This document shows positions 55,567 through 64,000 of a stretch of 64,000 bases of DNA, in pieces. The notes under the pieces are model-generated. The model saw only the letters and a list, made by a program, of their open reading frames with translations. It made no database searches and was not told the DNA's origin. A program made the translations under genes and the position numbers. The stretch comes from Clostridium drakei. GTDB taxonomy: Bacteria; Bacillota; Clostridia; Clostridiales; Clostridiaceae. How positions within the stretch are numbered: position 1 is the first letter of the stretch; each line of letters opens with the position of its first letter. The stretch is taken from positions 170,301 to 234,300 of the forward strand of contig NZ_JIBU02000008.1 of assembly GCF_000633595.2 (NCBI RefSeq). The letters run 5' to 3'.

Positions 55567-56745
55567 ATGAGAGAAGTAGTTATAGTTAGCGCAGTTAGAA
55601 CTGCTATAGGTAAATTTGGAGGAGCATTAAAAGATGTAACAACTGTTGATTTAGGATCTATTGTTATTAAAGAAGCTGTAAAAAGAGCAGGAATAAAACC
55701 AGAACAAGTTGGAGAAGTAATGATGGGCTGTGTATATCAAGCAGGACTTGGACAAAATGCAGCTAGACAAGCATCAGTTAACGCTGGCATTCCAGTAGAA
55801 GTTCCAGCTATGACAGTAAATATACTTTGTGGTTCAGGTCTTAGAACTGTAAGTTTAGCAGCACAAATAATAAAAGCAGGTGACGAAGATATTATAGTTG
55901 CAGGTGGAATGGACAATATGTCAAGAACTCCATATGTTCTTCAATCAGGAAGATGGGGACAAAGAATGGGAGCATCAGAAATGCAAGATTCTATGCTTCA
56001 TGATGGTTTACATTGTGCATTTAATCATTACCACATGGGAGTTACTGCAGAAAATATAGCTGAACAGTGGAAATTAACTAGAGAAGAACAGGATGCTTTT
56101 TCAGTAAATTCACAAAATAAAGCAGAAGCAGCAATAAAAGCAGGAAAATTTAAAGATGAAATAGTTCCTGTAGTTATAAAAACTAGAAAAGGTGAAGTAA
56201 TATTTGATACAGATGAGGGACCAAGACCAGGAACAACTATTGAAGCATTAGCTAAATTAAAACCAGCCTTCAAAAAAGGTGGAACAGTTACAGCAGGAAA
56301 TTCTTCAGGAATAAATGATGCAGCATCAGCACTAGTAATTATGAGTGCTGATAAAGCAAAAGAATTAGGATTAAAACCTATGGCTAAAATAGTTTCTTAT
56401 GGAACAAAAGGATTAGACCCATCAATAATGGGATATGGTCCATTCCATTCTACTAAACTTGCTTTAGAAAGAGCTGGTATGACAGTAGATGATTTAGATT
56501 TAATAGAAGCAAATGAAGCTTTTGCAGCGCAAAGTTTAGCAGTAGCAAGAGACTTAAAATTTGATATGAGCAAAGTTAATGTAAATGGAGGAGCTGTAGC
56601 ATTAGGTCATCCAGTAGGATGCTCTGGAGCTAGAATTTTAACTACACTTTTATATGAAATGCAAAAAAGAGGTTCTAAAAAAGGCCTAGCAACTTTATGC
56701 ATAGGTGGAGGAATGGGAACATCTGTAATAGTTGAAAGATGCTAA
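55567..56745 (+). CDS. thl: Acetyl-CoA acetyltransferase (thiolase)
   Basis: The start is ATG 55567, after AGGAGGAAATAAC. The 392-residue enzyme condenses two acetyl-CoA to acetoacetyl-CoA. The nucleophilic Cys is in [11 protein letters not shown] (~88), the His in [16 protein letters not shown] (~348) and the second Cys in [10 protein letters not shown] (~378). The [15 protein letters not shown] motif (~315) is also present. The full length and residues fit a biosynthetic thiolase. It is followed by a hairpin and a 168-bp gap, so bcd-etfBA may have a second promoter. Confidence 0.93.
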   Translation: MREVVIVSAVRTAIGKFGGALKDVTTVDLGSIVIKEAVKRAGIKPEQVGEVMMGCVYQAGLGQNAARQASVNAGIPVEVPAMTVNILCGSGLRTVSLAAQIIKAGDEDIIVAGGMDNMSRTPYVLQSGRWGQRMGASEMQDSMLHDGLHCAFNHYHMGVTAENIAEQWKLTREEQDAFSVNSQNKAEAAIKAGKFKDEIVPVVIKTRKGEVIFDTDEGPRPGTTIEALAKLKPAFKKGGTVTAGNSSGINDAASALVIMSADKAKELGLKPMAKIVSYGTKGLDPSIMGYGPFHSTKLALERAGMTVDDLDLIEANEAFAAQSLAVARDLKFDMSKVNVNGGAVALGHPVGCSGARILTTLLYEMQKRGSKKGLATLCIGGGMGTSVIVERC

Positions 56746-56826
56746 GTAAAAAAATTAAAGAGTAAGAGCTTGAGACCTTTGGCGGCTTGAGACTTTAGAC
56801 TTATTTAATTTTAAAATATCATAATG

Positions 56827-56858
56827 TACAGCTAAGGTTATTGTTAACTTTAGCTGTA
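56827..56858 (+). promoter_or_regulatory. Hairpin between thl and bcd
   Basis: TACAGCTAAGGTTA (56827-56840) pairs with TAACTTTAGCTGTA (56845-56858; one G-U) around TTGT. No T run follows, so it is more likely an RNA processing or stability element than a full terminator. Upstream, GCTTGAGAC occurs twice (56768-56776 and 56785-56793), 17 bp apart. Confidence 0.5.
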
Positions 56859-56913
56859 TATTAAAAAATTAGATGTTATTTAATTAAATAAAATAAATTT
56901 AGGAGGACTTTTT

Positions 56914-58053
56914 ATGGATTTTACATTGACAAAGGAACAAGAATTTGTAAAACAAATGGTAAGCGAATTTGCAGAAAATGAAGTTAAACCCCTAGCAGCA
57001 GAAATAGACGAAACAGAAAGATATCCACTTGAAACTGTAAAGAAAATGGCTAAGTATGGAATGATGGGTATGCCTATTGCTAAAGAATACGGTGGAGCTG
57101 GTGGAGATACTCTTTCATATATACTAGCCGTAGAAGAATTAGCCAAAGTATGCGCAACAACATCAACTATCCTTTCAGCACATACTTCTCTTTGTGCGTC
57201 TTTAATTCAACAATTTGGATCAGAAGAACAGAAACAAAAATACTTAGTACCTCTTGCAAAAGGAGAAAAGATAGGAGCATTTGGCTTAACTGAACCAAAC
57301 GCAGGTACAGACTCATCAGCTCAACAAAGTTTGGCTGTTCTTGAAGGAGATCATTATATATTAAACGGTCAAAAAATATTTATAACAAATGGTGCTTATG
57401 CAGATGTATTTGTAGTATTTGCAATGACAGATAGAAGCAAAGGAAACAAAGGAATATCAGCATTTATACTAGAAAAAGGAATGCCAGGTTTCTCATTTGG
57501 AAAAGTTGAAAATAAATTGGGAATAAGGGCTTCATCAACAACAGAACTTATATTTGAAGATGTTAAAGTACCAGTAGAAAATTTGATAGGAAAAGAAGGA
57601 AAAGGTTTTGGTATAGCAATGAAAACTCTTGATGGAGGAAGAATTGGTATAGCAGCACAAGCATTAGGAATATCAGAAGGTGCTTTAGATGAAGCTATAA
57701 AATATATGCATGAAAGAAAACAATTTGGAAAACCACTTAGCAAATTCCAAGGCTTAGCTTGGATGGTAGCAGAAATGGACGTAAAAATTGAAGCTGCAAG
57801 AAACTTAGTATATAAAGCAGCAATGAAGAAGGAAAAGGGACTTCCATATACATTAGATGCAGCAAGAGCAAAATTGTTTGCAGCAGATACAGCCATGGAA
57901 GTAACAACAAAAGCAGTACAGTTATTTGGAGGATATGGATATACTAAGGATTATCCAGTAGAAAGAATGATGAGAGATGCCAAGATAACAGAAATATATG
58001 AAGGAACATCTCAAGTTCAAAAAATGGTTATATCAGGAAGCAGATTAAAATAG
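56914..58053 (+). CDS. bcd: Butyryl-CoA dehydrogenase
   Basis: A 379-residue acyl-CoA dehydrogenase after TTAGGAGG. It reduces crotonyl-CoA to butyryl-CoA with EtfAB. Visible family motifs are FGLTEPNAGTDSS (~125-137), QKIFITNGAYADVFVVFA (FAD/substrate region, ~150-167), the arginine-rich GGRIGIAAQALG (~243) and the C-terminal catalytic Glu in ITEIYEGTSQVQK (~362-374). It is immediately followed by etfB (12 bp) and etfA, as required for the electron-bifurcating Bcd-EtfAB complex of clostridia, which couples crotonyl-CoA and ferredoxin reduction to NADH oxidation. Confidence 0.93.
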   Translation: MDFTLTKEQEFVKQMVSEFAENEVKPLAAEIDETERYPLETVKKMAKYGMMGMPIAKEYGGAGGDTLSYILAVEELAKVCATTSTILSAHTSLCASLIQQFGSEEQKQKYLVPLAKGEKIGAFGLTEPNAGTDSSAQQSLAVLEGDHYILNGQKIFITNGAYADVFVVFAMTDRSKGNKGISAFILEKGMPGFSFGKVENKLGIRASSTTELIFEDVKVPVENLIGKEGKGFGIAMKTLDGGRIGIAAQALGISEGALDEAIKYMHERKQFGKPLSKFQGLAWMVAEMDVKIEAARNLVYKAAMKKEKGLPYTLDAARAKLFAADTAMEVTTKAVQLFGGYGYTKDYPVERMMRDAKITEIYEGTSQVQKMVISGSRLK

Positions 58054-58065
58054 GAGGTTTTTTAA

Positions 58066-58845
58066 ATGAATATAGTTGTTTGCTTAAAACAAGTACCAGA
58101 TACAACAGAAGTAAAAATAGATCCAAAGACAGGAACATTAATAAGAGAAGGTGTTCCATCAATAATAAATCCAGATGATAAGAATGCTTTAGAAGAAGCA
58201 TTAGTGTTAAAGGAAAATTCAGGTGCTAAGATTACAGTAATAAGTATGGGACCTCCACAGGCAGAAGCAGCTTTAAGAGAAGCTTTGGCTATGGGAGCAG
58301 ATGAAGCTATACTAATAACAGATAGAGCCTTTGCAGGAGCAGATACATTAGCAACATCACATGCACTTGCAGGTGCATTAAAGAAATTAGATTATGATAT
58401 AGTTTTCGCAGGAAGACAAGCAATAGATGGAGATACAGCACAAGTAGGACCAGAAATAGCAGAACATTTAGGAATACCTCAAATAACATATGTTGAGAAA
58501 GTTGATATAGATGGAGATAAAATAAAAGTAAGAAAAGCATGGGAAGATGGATATGAAGATTTAACAGTAAAAGCTCCAGTGCTTTTAACAGCAATAAAAG
58601 AATTAAATGTTCCAAGATACATGCATATGAAGAATATATTTAATGTATTTAAACAAGAAGTAAAAGTATGGACTGCAAATGATATAGGTGTAGATAAATC
58701 TCTTCTAGGACTATCAGGATCACCAACAAAGGTAAAGAGATCAGCAACAAAAGAAGCAAAGGGTACAGGAGAACTTATAAACAAGCCATTTAAAGAAGCA
58801 GCAGCTTATGCAGTTTCAAAATTAAAAGAAAAACACTATGTATAA
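58066..58845 (+). CDS. etfB: Electron transfer flavoprotein beta subunit
   Basis: A 259-residue protein after GGAGGTTTTTTAA. It has the ETF beta start MNIVVCLKQVPDTTEVKID, the VISMGPPQAEAALREALAMG turn (~66-85), and DIVFAGRQAIDGDTAQVGPE (~110-129), which helps bind the nucleotide or the second flavin. It lies 18 bp before etfA. In bifurcating ETFs this subunit carries the bifurcating FAD; assignment to that group is inferred from the linkage with bcd. Confidence 0.93.
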   Translation: MNIVVCLKQVPDTTEVKIDPKTGTLIREGVPSIINPDDKNALEEALVLKENSGAKITVISMGPPQAEAALREALAMGADEAILITDRAFAGADTLATSHALAGALKKLDYDIVFAGRQAIDGDTAQVGPEIAEHLGIPQITYVEKVDIDGDKIKVRKAWEDGYEDLTVKAPVLLTAIKELNVPRYMHMKNIFNVFKQEVKVWTANDIGVDKSLLGLSGSPTKVKRSATKEAKGTGELINKPFKEAAAYAVSKLKEKHYV

Positions 58846-58863
58846 ATTAGGAGGTTTTTTAGC

Positions 58864-59868
58864 ATGAATATAGCAGATTATAAAGGCGTATGGGTATTTG
58901 CTGAACAGAGAGATGGAAAACTACAAAAAGTAGCCTTAGAGCTAATAGGAAAAGGCAAAGAGTTAGCAGATAAATTAGGAACAGAAGTAACAGCATTATT
59001 ACTTGGAAGCGAAGCTGATGATATAGCAAAAGAATTATCAGCATATGGAGCAGACAAAGTAATATATGCAGATAGTCCATTATTAAAACACTATACAACA
59101 GATGGATATGCAAAAGTTATATGTGACTTGGTACAAGAAAGAAAACCAGAAGCAATACTTGTAGGAGCAACATATATAGGAAGAGATTTAGGACCAAGAG
59201 TATCAGCAAGATTGTCAACAGGACTTACAGCAGACTGTACAGGACTAGATATAGATGCAGAAACAAAACATCTTCAAATGACAAGACCAGCATTTGGAGG
59301 AAACTTAATGGCAACAATAGAATGTGCAGATAATAGACCACAAATGTCAACAGTAAGACCTGGAGTATTTGAAAAATTAAAAAAAGATGCATCAAGAAAA
59401 GGTGAAATAGAAAAAATAAATGCAGATATAAAAGCATCAGATATAAGAGTAAAAGTAGATGAAGTAGTAAAAATAGCAAAAGATATTATGGATATAGGAG
59501 AAGCACAGTTCATAGTATCCGGAGGAAGAGGAATAGGAAGTAAAGAAGGTTTTGCACCATTAAAAGAATTAGCAGATATACTAGGAGGAACAGTAGCAGG
59601 TTCAAGAGCAGCAGTAGAAAATGGCTGGGTAGACAAAGCATGCCAAGTAGGACAGACAGGACAAACAGTAAAGCCTATAGTATATATAGCATGTGGAATA
59701 TCAGGAGCAATTCAACATTTAGCAGGAATGCAAGATAGTGATTATATAATAGCAATAAATAAAGATGAAGGCGCTGCAATAATGAAAGTAGCAGATTTAG
59801 CTATAGTAGGAGATTATAAAAAGGTGATTCCTGAAATGGTAGCTGAAATAAAAGCTTTAAATAATTAG
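58864..59868 (+). CDS. etfA: Electron transfer flavoprotein alpha subunit
   Basis: A 334-residue protein after TTAGGAGGTTTTTTAGC. The N-terminal domain includes [17 protein letters not shown] and [20 protein letters not shown]; the FAD domain (~205-334) has [33 protein letters not shown] and the classical [19 protein letters not shown] with [12 protein letters not shown]. It ends the operon; a terminator follows 37 bp later. All residues needed for FAD binding appear present. Confidence 0.93.
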   Translation: MNIADYKGVWVFAEQRDGKLQKVALELIGKGKELADKLGTEVTALLLGSEADDIAKELSAYGADKVIYADSPLLKHYTTDGYAKVICDLVQERKPEAILVGATYIGRDLGPRVSARLSTGLTADCTGLDIDAETKHLQMTRPAFGGNLMATIECADNRPQMSTVRPGVFEKLKKDASRKGEIEKINADIKASDIRVKVDEVVKIAKDIMDIGEAQFIVSGGRGIGSKEGFAPLKELADILGGTVAGSRAAVENGWVDKACQVGQTGQTVKPIVYIACGISGAIQHLAGMQDSDYIIAINKDEGAAIMKVADLAIVGDYKKVIPEMVAEIKALNN

Positions 59869-59904
59869 CATACATTAAAACTCAATTCAAAATATATAGA
59901 TAAA

Positions 59905-59952
59905 AAATTTCGTATATAAGTTTGTAAAAATGCGTATACGAAGTTTTTTATT
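59905..59952 (+). terminator. Rho-independent terminator after etfA
   Basis: AAATTTCGTATA (59905-59916) / TATACGAAGTTT (59935-59946; one G-U), followed by TTTATTTTTTG. Confidence 0.8.
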
Positions 59953-59954
59953 TT

Positions 59955-60018
59955 TTGAATTAAATATAATTATATAGTATAATTGATAGAAAATATAAGT
60001 AATTGTATTTTCTATCAA
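59955..60018 (+). promoter_or_regulatory. Promoter and 13-bp palindrome of the sigma-54 activator gene
   Basis: TTGAAT (59955-59960), 17 bp, TATAAT (59978-59983) form a sigma-A promoter. TTGATAGAAAATA (59983-59995) and TATTTTCTATCAA (60006-60018) form a perfect palindrome that begins at the -10, and a third half-site, TTTTTTATCAA, is at 60028-60038. Placement at the start of transcription suggests repression, perhaps by the gene's own product or another regulator. Confidence 0.65.
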
Positions 60019-60068
60019 TTATTTATATTTTTTATCAATGTATAATAGGTAGGAGGTTGCACTACTTT

Positions 60069-61538
60069 ATGGAAATTGAACAATTAGTAAATAACATTCT
60101 TTCTGATTCTTGTGACTTAGAAATGGAATTGGAGTTCGTAAAGTTTAAATTAAAGGAATTGCAGGATGTAATTGAAGAATTTAATGATGGTGTTTACGTT
60201 ACAGATAAATATGGCAATACTATATTAGTAAATAAATATTGGGAAAAGATTACTGGTATAAAAAGAGAAGAAGTATTGAAAAGAAACATGTTGTCTTTAG
60301 AAAAAGATGGATATGTGTCAAAATCAGCAACCCTTATAGTTTTAAAATATAAAAAAAGTGTAACTATTGAACAAAAGTTAAAAACTGGGAAGAAGGTATT
60401 GGTTTCAAGCAATCCAATATTGGATAGGGAAGGAAACGTAACTATGGTAGTTACAAGTGTAAGAGATGTTATAGAGTTGTATGAATTAGAGGAACAGCTG
60501 GAAAAAAAAGAGGAAATGCTTAATAGTCAATATTCTTCTAATACAGATAAATTGAAAAATCAGCTTTTAAATTTTTCAGATATTATAGTAGAAGATGAGA
60601 ATACAATTAATGTTTTGCAAATGGCTAAGAAAGTAGCAAAAGTAGATGCTACTGTACTTTTACTTGGCGAAACAGGGTCAGGTAAGGAAGAAATTGCTAA
60701 ATATATACATAAAAATAGTAAAAGATGTAATAACAATTTTATAAAAATAAATTGTGGAGCAATCCCAGAGCATCTTATGGAATCAGAATTTTTTGGTTAT
60801 GAAAAAGGAGCCTTTACTGGAGCTAATAGAGAAGGTAAAATTGGATTATTTGAAATGTGTAATGATGGAAACTTATTTTTAGATGAAGTAGGAGAATTGC
60901 CATTAGATATGCAAGTTAAGCTTCTTAGGGTGCTTCAGGAAAGAGAGATTACTAGAGTAGGTGGTACTAGGACTATTAAAATAGATGTAAGGGTTATAGC
61001 GGCAACTAATAGAGATTTAAAAAAAATGGTGGATAAAAAGCTTTTTAGAGAAGATTTATATTATCGTTTAAATGTAATACCTATCACAGTGTTGCCTTTA
61101 AGAAAAAGAAAAAAAGATATTAAGCCATTAGCAATGCATTTTTTGAATAAATTTAACAATAAATATAACTTTAATAAATCTCTAACTTGTGCAGCAATGG
61201 ATTATTTATATAAATATGATTGGCCTGGAAACGTAAGAGAACTCAGAAACATAATAGAGAGAACTGTAATTATGAGTAAAGGTGATAAAATACTTAGAGA
61301 CGATTTAACTGTTAGAATGCTTGGAGATTACAATTTGGTGGAGAATAATAATAAAGATAAACATTTTACTTTGAAAGAAGCTGTTGAAAATTTAGAAGAA
61401 GTACTTATAGAAACTACTTTTAAAAAATATGGTAATGTTAGAGCAGCAGCCAAGGAGTTAGGCATAGATGCATCAACCCTTGTAAGGAAAAGAAAAAAAT
61501 ATAGAAGTAAAAGCAATTCTAAAAATAGTGATACTTAG
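60069..61538 (+). CDS. PAS-AAA+-Fis sigma-54-dependent activator
   Basis: The start is ATG 60069 after AGGAGGTTGCACTACTTT (13-base spacing); a TTG at 60057 is an alternative. The 489-residue protein has a PAS sensor domain (~35-140, EFNDGVYVTDKYGNTILVNK), a short coiled coil (ELEEQLEKKEEMLN), the AAA+ domain (~175-405) with LLGETGSGKEE, the sigma-54 contact loop KGAFTGANREG and GNLFLDEVGELP, and a C-terminal Fis-type HTH (NVRAAAKELGIDASTLVRKR). The complete GAFTGA loop means it should drive sigma-54 RNA polymerase. The nearest sigma-54 promoter in the window is that of crt, six genes upstream, so control of the butyryl-CoA operon is likely. The PAS ligand is unknown. Confidence 0.9.
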   Translation: MEIEQLVNNILSDSCDLEMELEFVKFKLKELQDVIEEFNDGVYVTDKYGNTILVNKYWEKITGIKREEVLKRNMLSLEKDGYVSKSATLIVLKYKKSVTIEQKLKTGKKVLVSSNPILDREGNVTMVVTSVRDVIELYELEEQLEKKEEMLNSQYSSNTDKLKNQLLNFSDIIVEDENTINVLQMAKKVAKVDATVLLLGETGSGKEEIAKYIHKNSKRCNNNFIKINCGAIPEHLMESEFFGYEKGAFTGANREGKIGLFEMCNDGNLFLDEVGELPLDMQVKLLRVLQEREITRVGGTRTIKIDVRVIAATNRDLKKMVDKKLFREDLYYRLNVIPITVLPLRKRKKDIKPLAMHFLNKFNNKYNFNKSLTCAAMDYLYKYDWPGNVRELRNIIERTVIMSKGDKILRDDLTVRMLGDYNLVENNNKDKHFTLKEAVENLEEVLIETTFKKYGNVRAAAKELGIDASTLVRKRKKYRSKSNSKNSDT

Positions 61539-61787
61539 TTGTACAAGTAATAATTTTGAATAAAGAATATAGATAAGATTAAGATATATTGTGAAAAATG
61601 TTGTATACCTTCGAAATTTTGAATTTGTTTCATAATTCACGAATTAGAAGGGGTTCATTGTAAAAAAGTGTGATGTAAAAAAAGTAATATTGTATTATAA
61701 TATTTAGAGTTAGGGGTAAAGTTACAATTAATAATTTAAGTTAATTTTTTCAAAAATCTTAACCAAATAACAAGGGTGGTGTGAAAA

Positions 61788-63137
61788 ATTAAAATTAAAT
61801 CTTTTTTTAGTATTATAATTTCTAAAATGGTAATAAGTCTATCAAAGGTTTTATTTAAAGGGGGAAGCAACTTTCCAGGCAGGATTGCCTTAAAATTAGA
61901 TGAAAGTATTTTAAAAACTCTATGCGAAGATTATAAGATCATACTTATCACAGGAACTAATGGTAAGACTACAACTACAAGTATGATATATAATATGCTA
62001 AAAGATAGTGAAAAATATGTAATTACAAATAATACAGGTGCAAATATGCTTCCAGGAATAGTTTCTTGTTTTGTGGAGCATTTTTCTTTTTCAAGCTGTT
62101 CAGCTACAAAGTACGCAGTCATTGAGTGCGATGAAGCTAACGTGAAGCTGGTTACAAAATATGTGACTCCAGAAGTTATAACTGTAACTAATTTATTTAG
62201 AGATCAATTAGATAGATATGGTGAAGTATATACTACACTTAAAAAGATACTTGAAGGAATTGAAAAAGTTCCATTAGCTAATTTAGTATTAAATGGAGAT
62301 GAATCTTTGCTAGGAGATTTGGAACTTCCTAATAGGACTATATATTATGGATTTAAGGATTCTTTAAATAAGAACAAAATAATAGATATAAATGCTGATG
62401 CTAAATTTTGCAAAAAGTGTAAAAGTCCTTATAAGTATAATTATCTTACTTATAATCATTTGGGAGATTTTTATTGTGAAAACTGTGGATATAAAAGACC
62501 TGAGTTGGATTATTATATAGATGAAATAAAAGAACAAGATACAGAAGGATCCTTAGTAATAATGAATGGAAACGAATATTATATAAATCAACCAGGTACA
62601 TATAACATATATAATGCCTTATGTGCATATTCAGTTGGAAAAGTATGTGGGATTCCAGATTCTATAATCTTTAATTCCTTGAAAAGTCAAAAAAGCAGCT
62701 TTGGTAGACAAGAAAGTATAAATATAGATGGAAAAGATATAAAGATAATTTTAGTTAAAAATCCGGCTGGATATAATGAAGCAATAAACACTATAAGTTT
62801 AGATAAAAGGAAATTTTCTTTGGCAGTACTTTTAAATGATAATTATGCAGATGGCAGGGATGTGTCCTGGATATGGGATGTTAATTTTGAAATGTTGTCT
62901 ACATTGGATATTGATAAAACAATAGTTTCTGGTATAAGACTGTATGATATGGCTATAAGACTTAAAGTGGCAGGGATTCCACAGGATAAATTTGCTATAT
63001 GTGAAAATTATGAAAATATTCTAGAAGAAATAAGAAAATGTGATAATGATACTCTTTATATACTTGCTACTTATACTGCTATGATTAATTTTAGAAAGTT
63101 CCTTAATAATAAAGGGTTTATTAAAAATCTTTGGTAA
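61788..63137 (+). CDS. murT: Lipid II isoglutaminyl synthase subunit MurT
   Basis: A Mur-ligase-family protein that, with GatD, amidates the D-Glu of lipid II. Residues after ATG 61827 are MVISLSKVLFKGGSNFPG, and the P-loop ITGTNGKTTTT follows; a Cys4 zinc ribbon (CKKCKSPYK ... FYCENCGYKR) and the C-terminal DUF1727 part (VKNPAGYNEAINT; ILATYTAM) mark MurT. ATG 61827 has no ribosome site. In-frame ATT 61788 lies six bases after GGTGGTG and adds 13 residues (IKIKSFFSIIISK) that fit the hydrophobic start of the family. I therefore place the start at ATT, an uncommon initiation codon; the ATG start remains possible. gatD follows 41 bp later. Confidence 0.85.
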   Translation: MKIKSFFSIIISKMVISLSKVLFKGGSNFPGRIALKLDESILKTLCEDYKIILITGTNGKTTTTSMIYNMLKDSEKYVITNNTGANMLPGIVSCFVEHFSFSSCSATKYAVIECDEANVKLVTKYVTPEVITVTNLFRDQLDRYGEVYTTLKKILEGIEKVPLANLVLNGDESLLGDLELPNRTIYYGFKDSLNKNKIIDINADAKFCKKCKSPYKYNYLTYNHLGDFYCENCGYKRPELDYYIDEIKEQDTEGSLVIMNGNEYYINQPGTYNIYNALCAYSVGKVCGIPDSIIFNSLKSQKSSFGRQESINIDGKDIKIILVKNPAGYNEAINTISLDKRKFSLAVLLNDNYADGRDVSWIWDVNFEMLSTLDIDKTIVSGIRLYDMAIRLKVAGIPQDKFAICENYENILEEIRKCDNDTLYILATYTAMINFRKFLNNKGFIKNLW

Positions 63138-63178
63138 AGCTTCCGTGAGAATAATAAAGATAAGGAGTTGTAAATATA

Positions 63179-63913
63179 ATGGAACTTAATATATGTCATT
63201 TATATCCTGATTTGTTAAATGTATATGGAGATTTAGGCAATATTCTTATATTAAAATATAGAGCTGAACAAAGAGGAATAAAGGTAAATGTGTTTAATGT
63301 ATCTATAGGAGATTCTTTTGAAGCTTTAAAATATGATATAGCTTTTTTTGGTGGTGGACAAGATTATGAACAGTCCATAGTTTCAGATGATTTAAATCAA
63401 ACTAAAAAAGAAGATATGATAGAATATATAGAAGGTGGAAAAGTATTTCTTGCTATTTGTGGTGGATATCAGCTTCTGGGTAAATATTATACAACACCTG
63501 ATGGAGAAAAACTTGATGGACTTGGTATTATAGATGTATATACAGAAGGTGGGAGTGTAAGATTTATAGGAAATACAGTGATTCACAATGAAGAATTTGA
63601 TGAAACTTATGTAGGTTTTGAGAATCATTCAGGAAGAACTTATATAGGTAAAGAATTAAAACCTCTTGGCAAAACAATTGCAGGGTACGGTAATAATGGC
63701 GAAGATGGATATGAAGGTTGTATATATAAAAATTGTTACTGTACATATTTTCATGGTTCTCTTCTTTCGAAAAACCCTGAGTTAGCAGATAGACTTATTG
63801 AAACAGCTTTATCTAATAAATCTGGAGAAAAAATAGAATTAGATCCATTAGATAACAGCTTGGAGCTTAAAGCTAAGGAGTTTATTGTAAATAGGGAAAC
63901 TAAGAAGAACTAG
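63179..63913 (+). CDS. gatD: Lipid II isoglutaminyl synthase subunit GatD
   Basis: A 244-residue class I glutamine amidotransferase of the CobB/CobQ type after AAGGAGTTGTAAATATA. The catalytic Cys is in VFLAICGGYQLLG (~94), and the family words LYPDLLNVYGDLGNI (~7-21), FFGGGQDYEQ, and GFENHSGRTYIG (~143) are present; the catalytic His lies in the YFHGSLLSKNPELAD segment (~196). It hands ammonia to MurT for the amidation of peptidoglycan stem peptides, a common essential pair in Firmicutes. Confidence 0.9.
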   Translation: MELNICHLYPDLLNVYGDLGNILILKYRAEQRGIKVNVFNVSIGDSFEALKYDIAFFGGGQDYEQSIVSDDLNQTKKEDMIEYIEGGKVFLAICGGYQLLGKYYTTPDGEKLDGLGIIDVYTEGGSVRFIGNTVIHNEEFDETYVGFENHSGRTYIGKELKPLGKTIAGYGNNGEDGYEGCIYKNCYCTYFHGSLLSKNPELADRLIETALSNKSGEKIELDPLDNSLELKAKEFIVNRETKKN

Positions 63914-64000
63914 AAATTGTTACATGATAAGCACATTGCGACGTAATGGTGCAGTGGAAGTTTGAGTTTCAACTTTTATTCCATGGTATATCTAATTTAA
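63914..64000. other. Window end, no feature seen
   Basis: The last 87 bases have no ORF or hairpin with a T run. The next gene presumably begins outside the window. Confidence 0.6.

Overview
The window looks like chromosome of a low-GC, butyrate-forming Clostridium (cluster I type). The evidence is A/T-rich codon use, strong AGGAGG ribosome sites, a crt-hbd-thl-bcd-etfB-etfA operon, cell-wall-binding-repeat-2 (CWB2) S-layer proteins, MurT/GatD and U-tailed hairpin terminators. I cannot name the species.

Layout. (1) 1-17.5 kb is accessory DNA. It opens with a DUF927-type ATPase cut by the window edge and a gene-free stretch with nested inverted repeats. Two related units then face each other: tyrosine recombinase + small repeat-HTH protein + a long Ig-like S-layer-type ORF that has no signal peptide and no wall anchor. 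One unit is on + (2203-8846, with an Rpn-type nuclease inserted) and one on - (17483-12315). Both long ORFs end in the same kind of ~150-230 bp 3' element (two hairpins), further copies of which lie between small ORFs in the 9-12 kb middle. This is the most unusual part of the window and may be a recombinase-associated store of surface-protein cassettes. (2) 17.8-23.8 kb is an S-layer locus: a small membrane-anchored protein, then two CWB2 proteins with signal peptides. The first two share a C-terminal domain. (3) 23.9-31.8 kb is an export locus: MarR regulator, three TolC-like proteins, an HlyD-like lipoprotein and two ABC-2 permeases, with no ATPase gene beside them. (4) 31.9-47.3 kb is mixed housekeeping: two SLAP-like proteins, an EamA transporter, an ABC-F protein, a lipoprotein, an S41 protease with an SbsA-like tail, a YgjP-type metalloprotease, MntP, a Fur-family regulator, an HD-GYP protein, a rhomboid, an FtsH paralog, RNase HI and a YtxH-like protein. 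Two copies of a MITE-like palindromic repeat lie here. (5) 47.8-53.3 kb has two XRE-TPR regulators and ClpB. (6) 53.7-61.5 kb is the butyryl-CoA operon and a sigma-54 activator gene directly after it. (7) 61.8-63.9 kb is murT-gatD.

How it fits together. Crt, Hbd and Thl with Bcd-EtfAB make butyryl-CoA from acetyl-CoA. A well-spaced -24/-12 (sigma-54) promoter, with a 39-bp palindrome at about -120 to -83, sits just before crt, so the PAS-AAA+-Fis activator at the end of the cluster is the obvious candidate regulator. The S-layer, SLAP, S41 and CWB2 genes suggest that much of the left half serves the cell surface.
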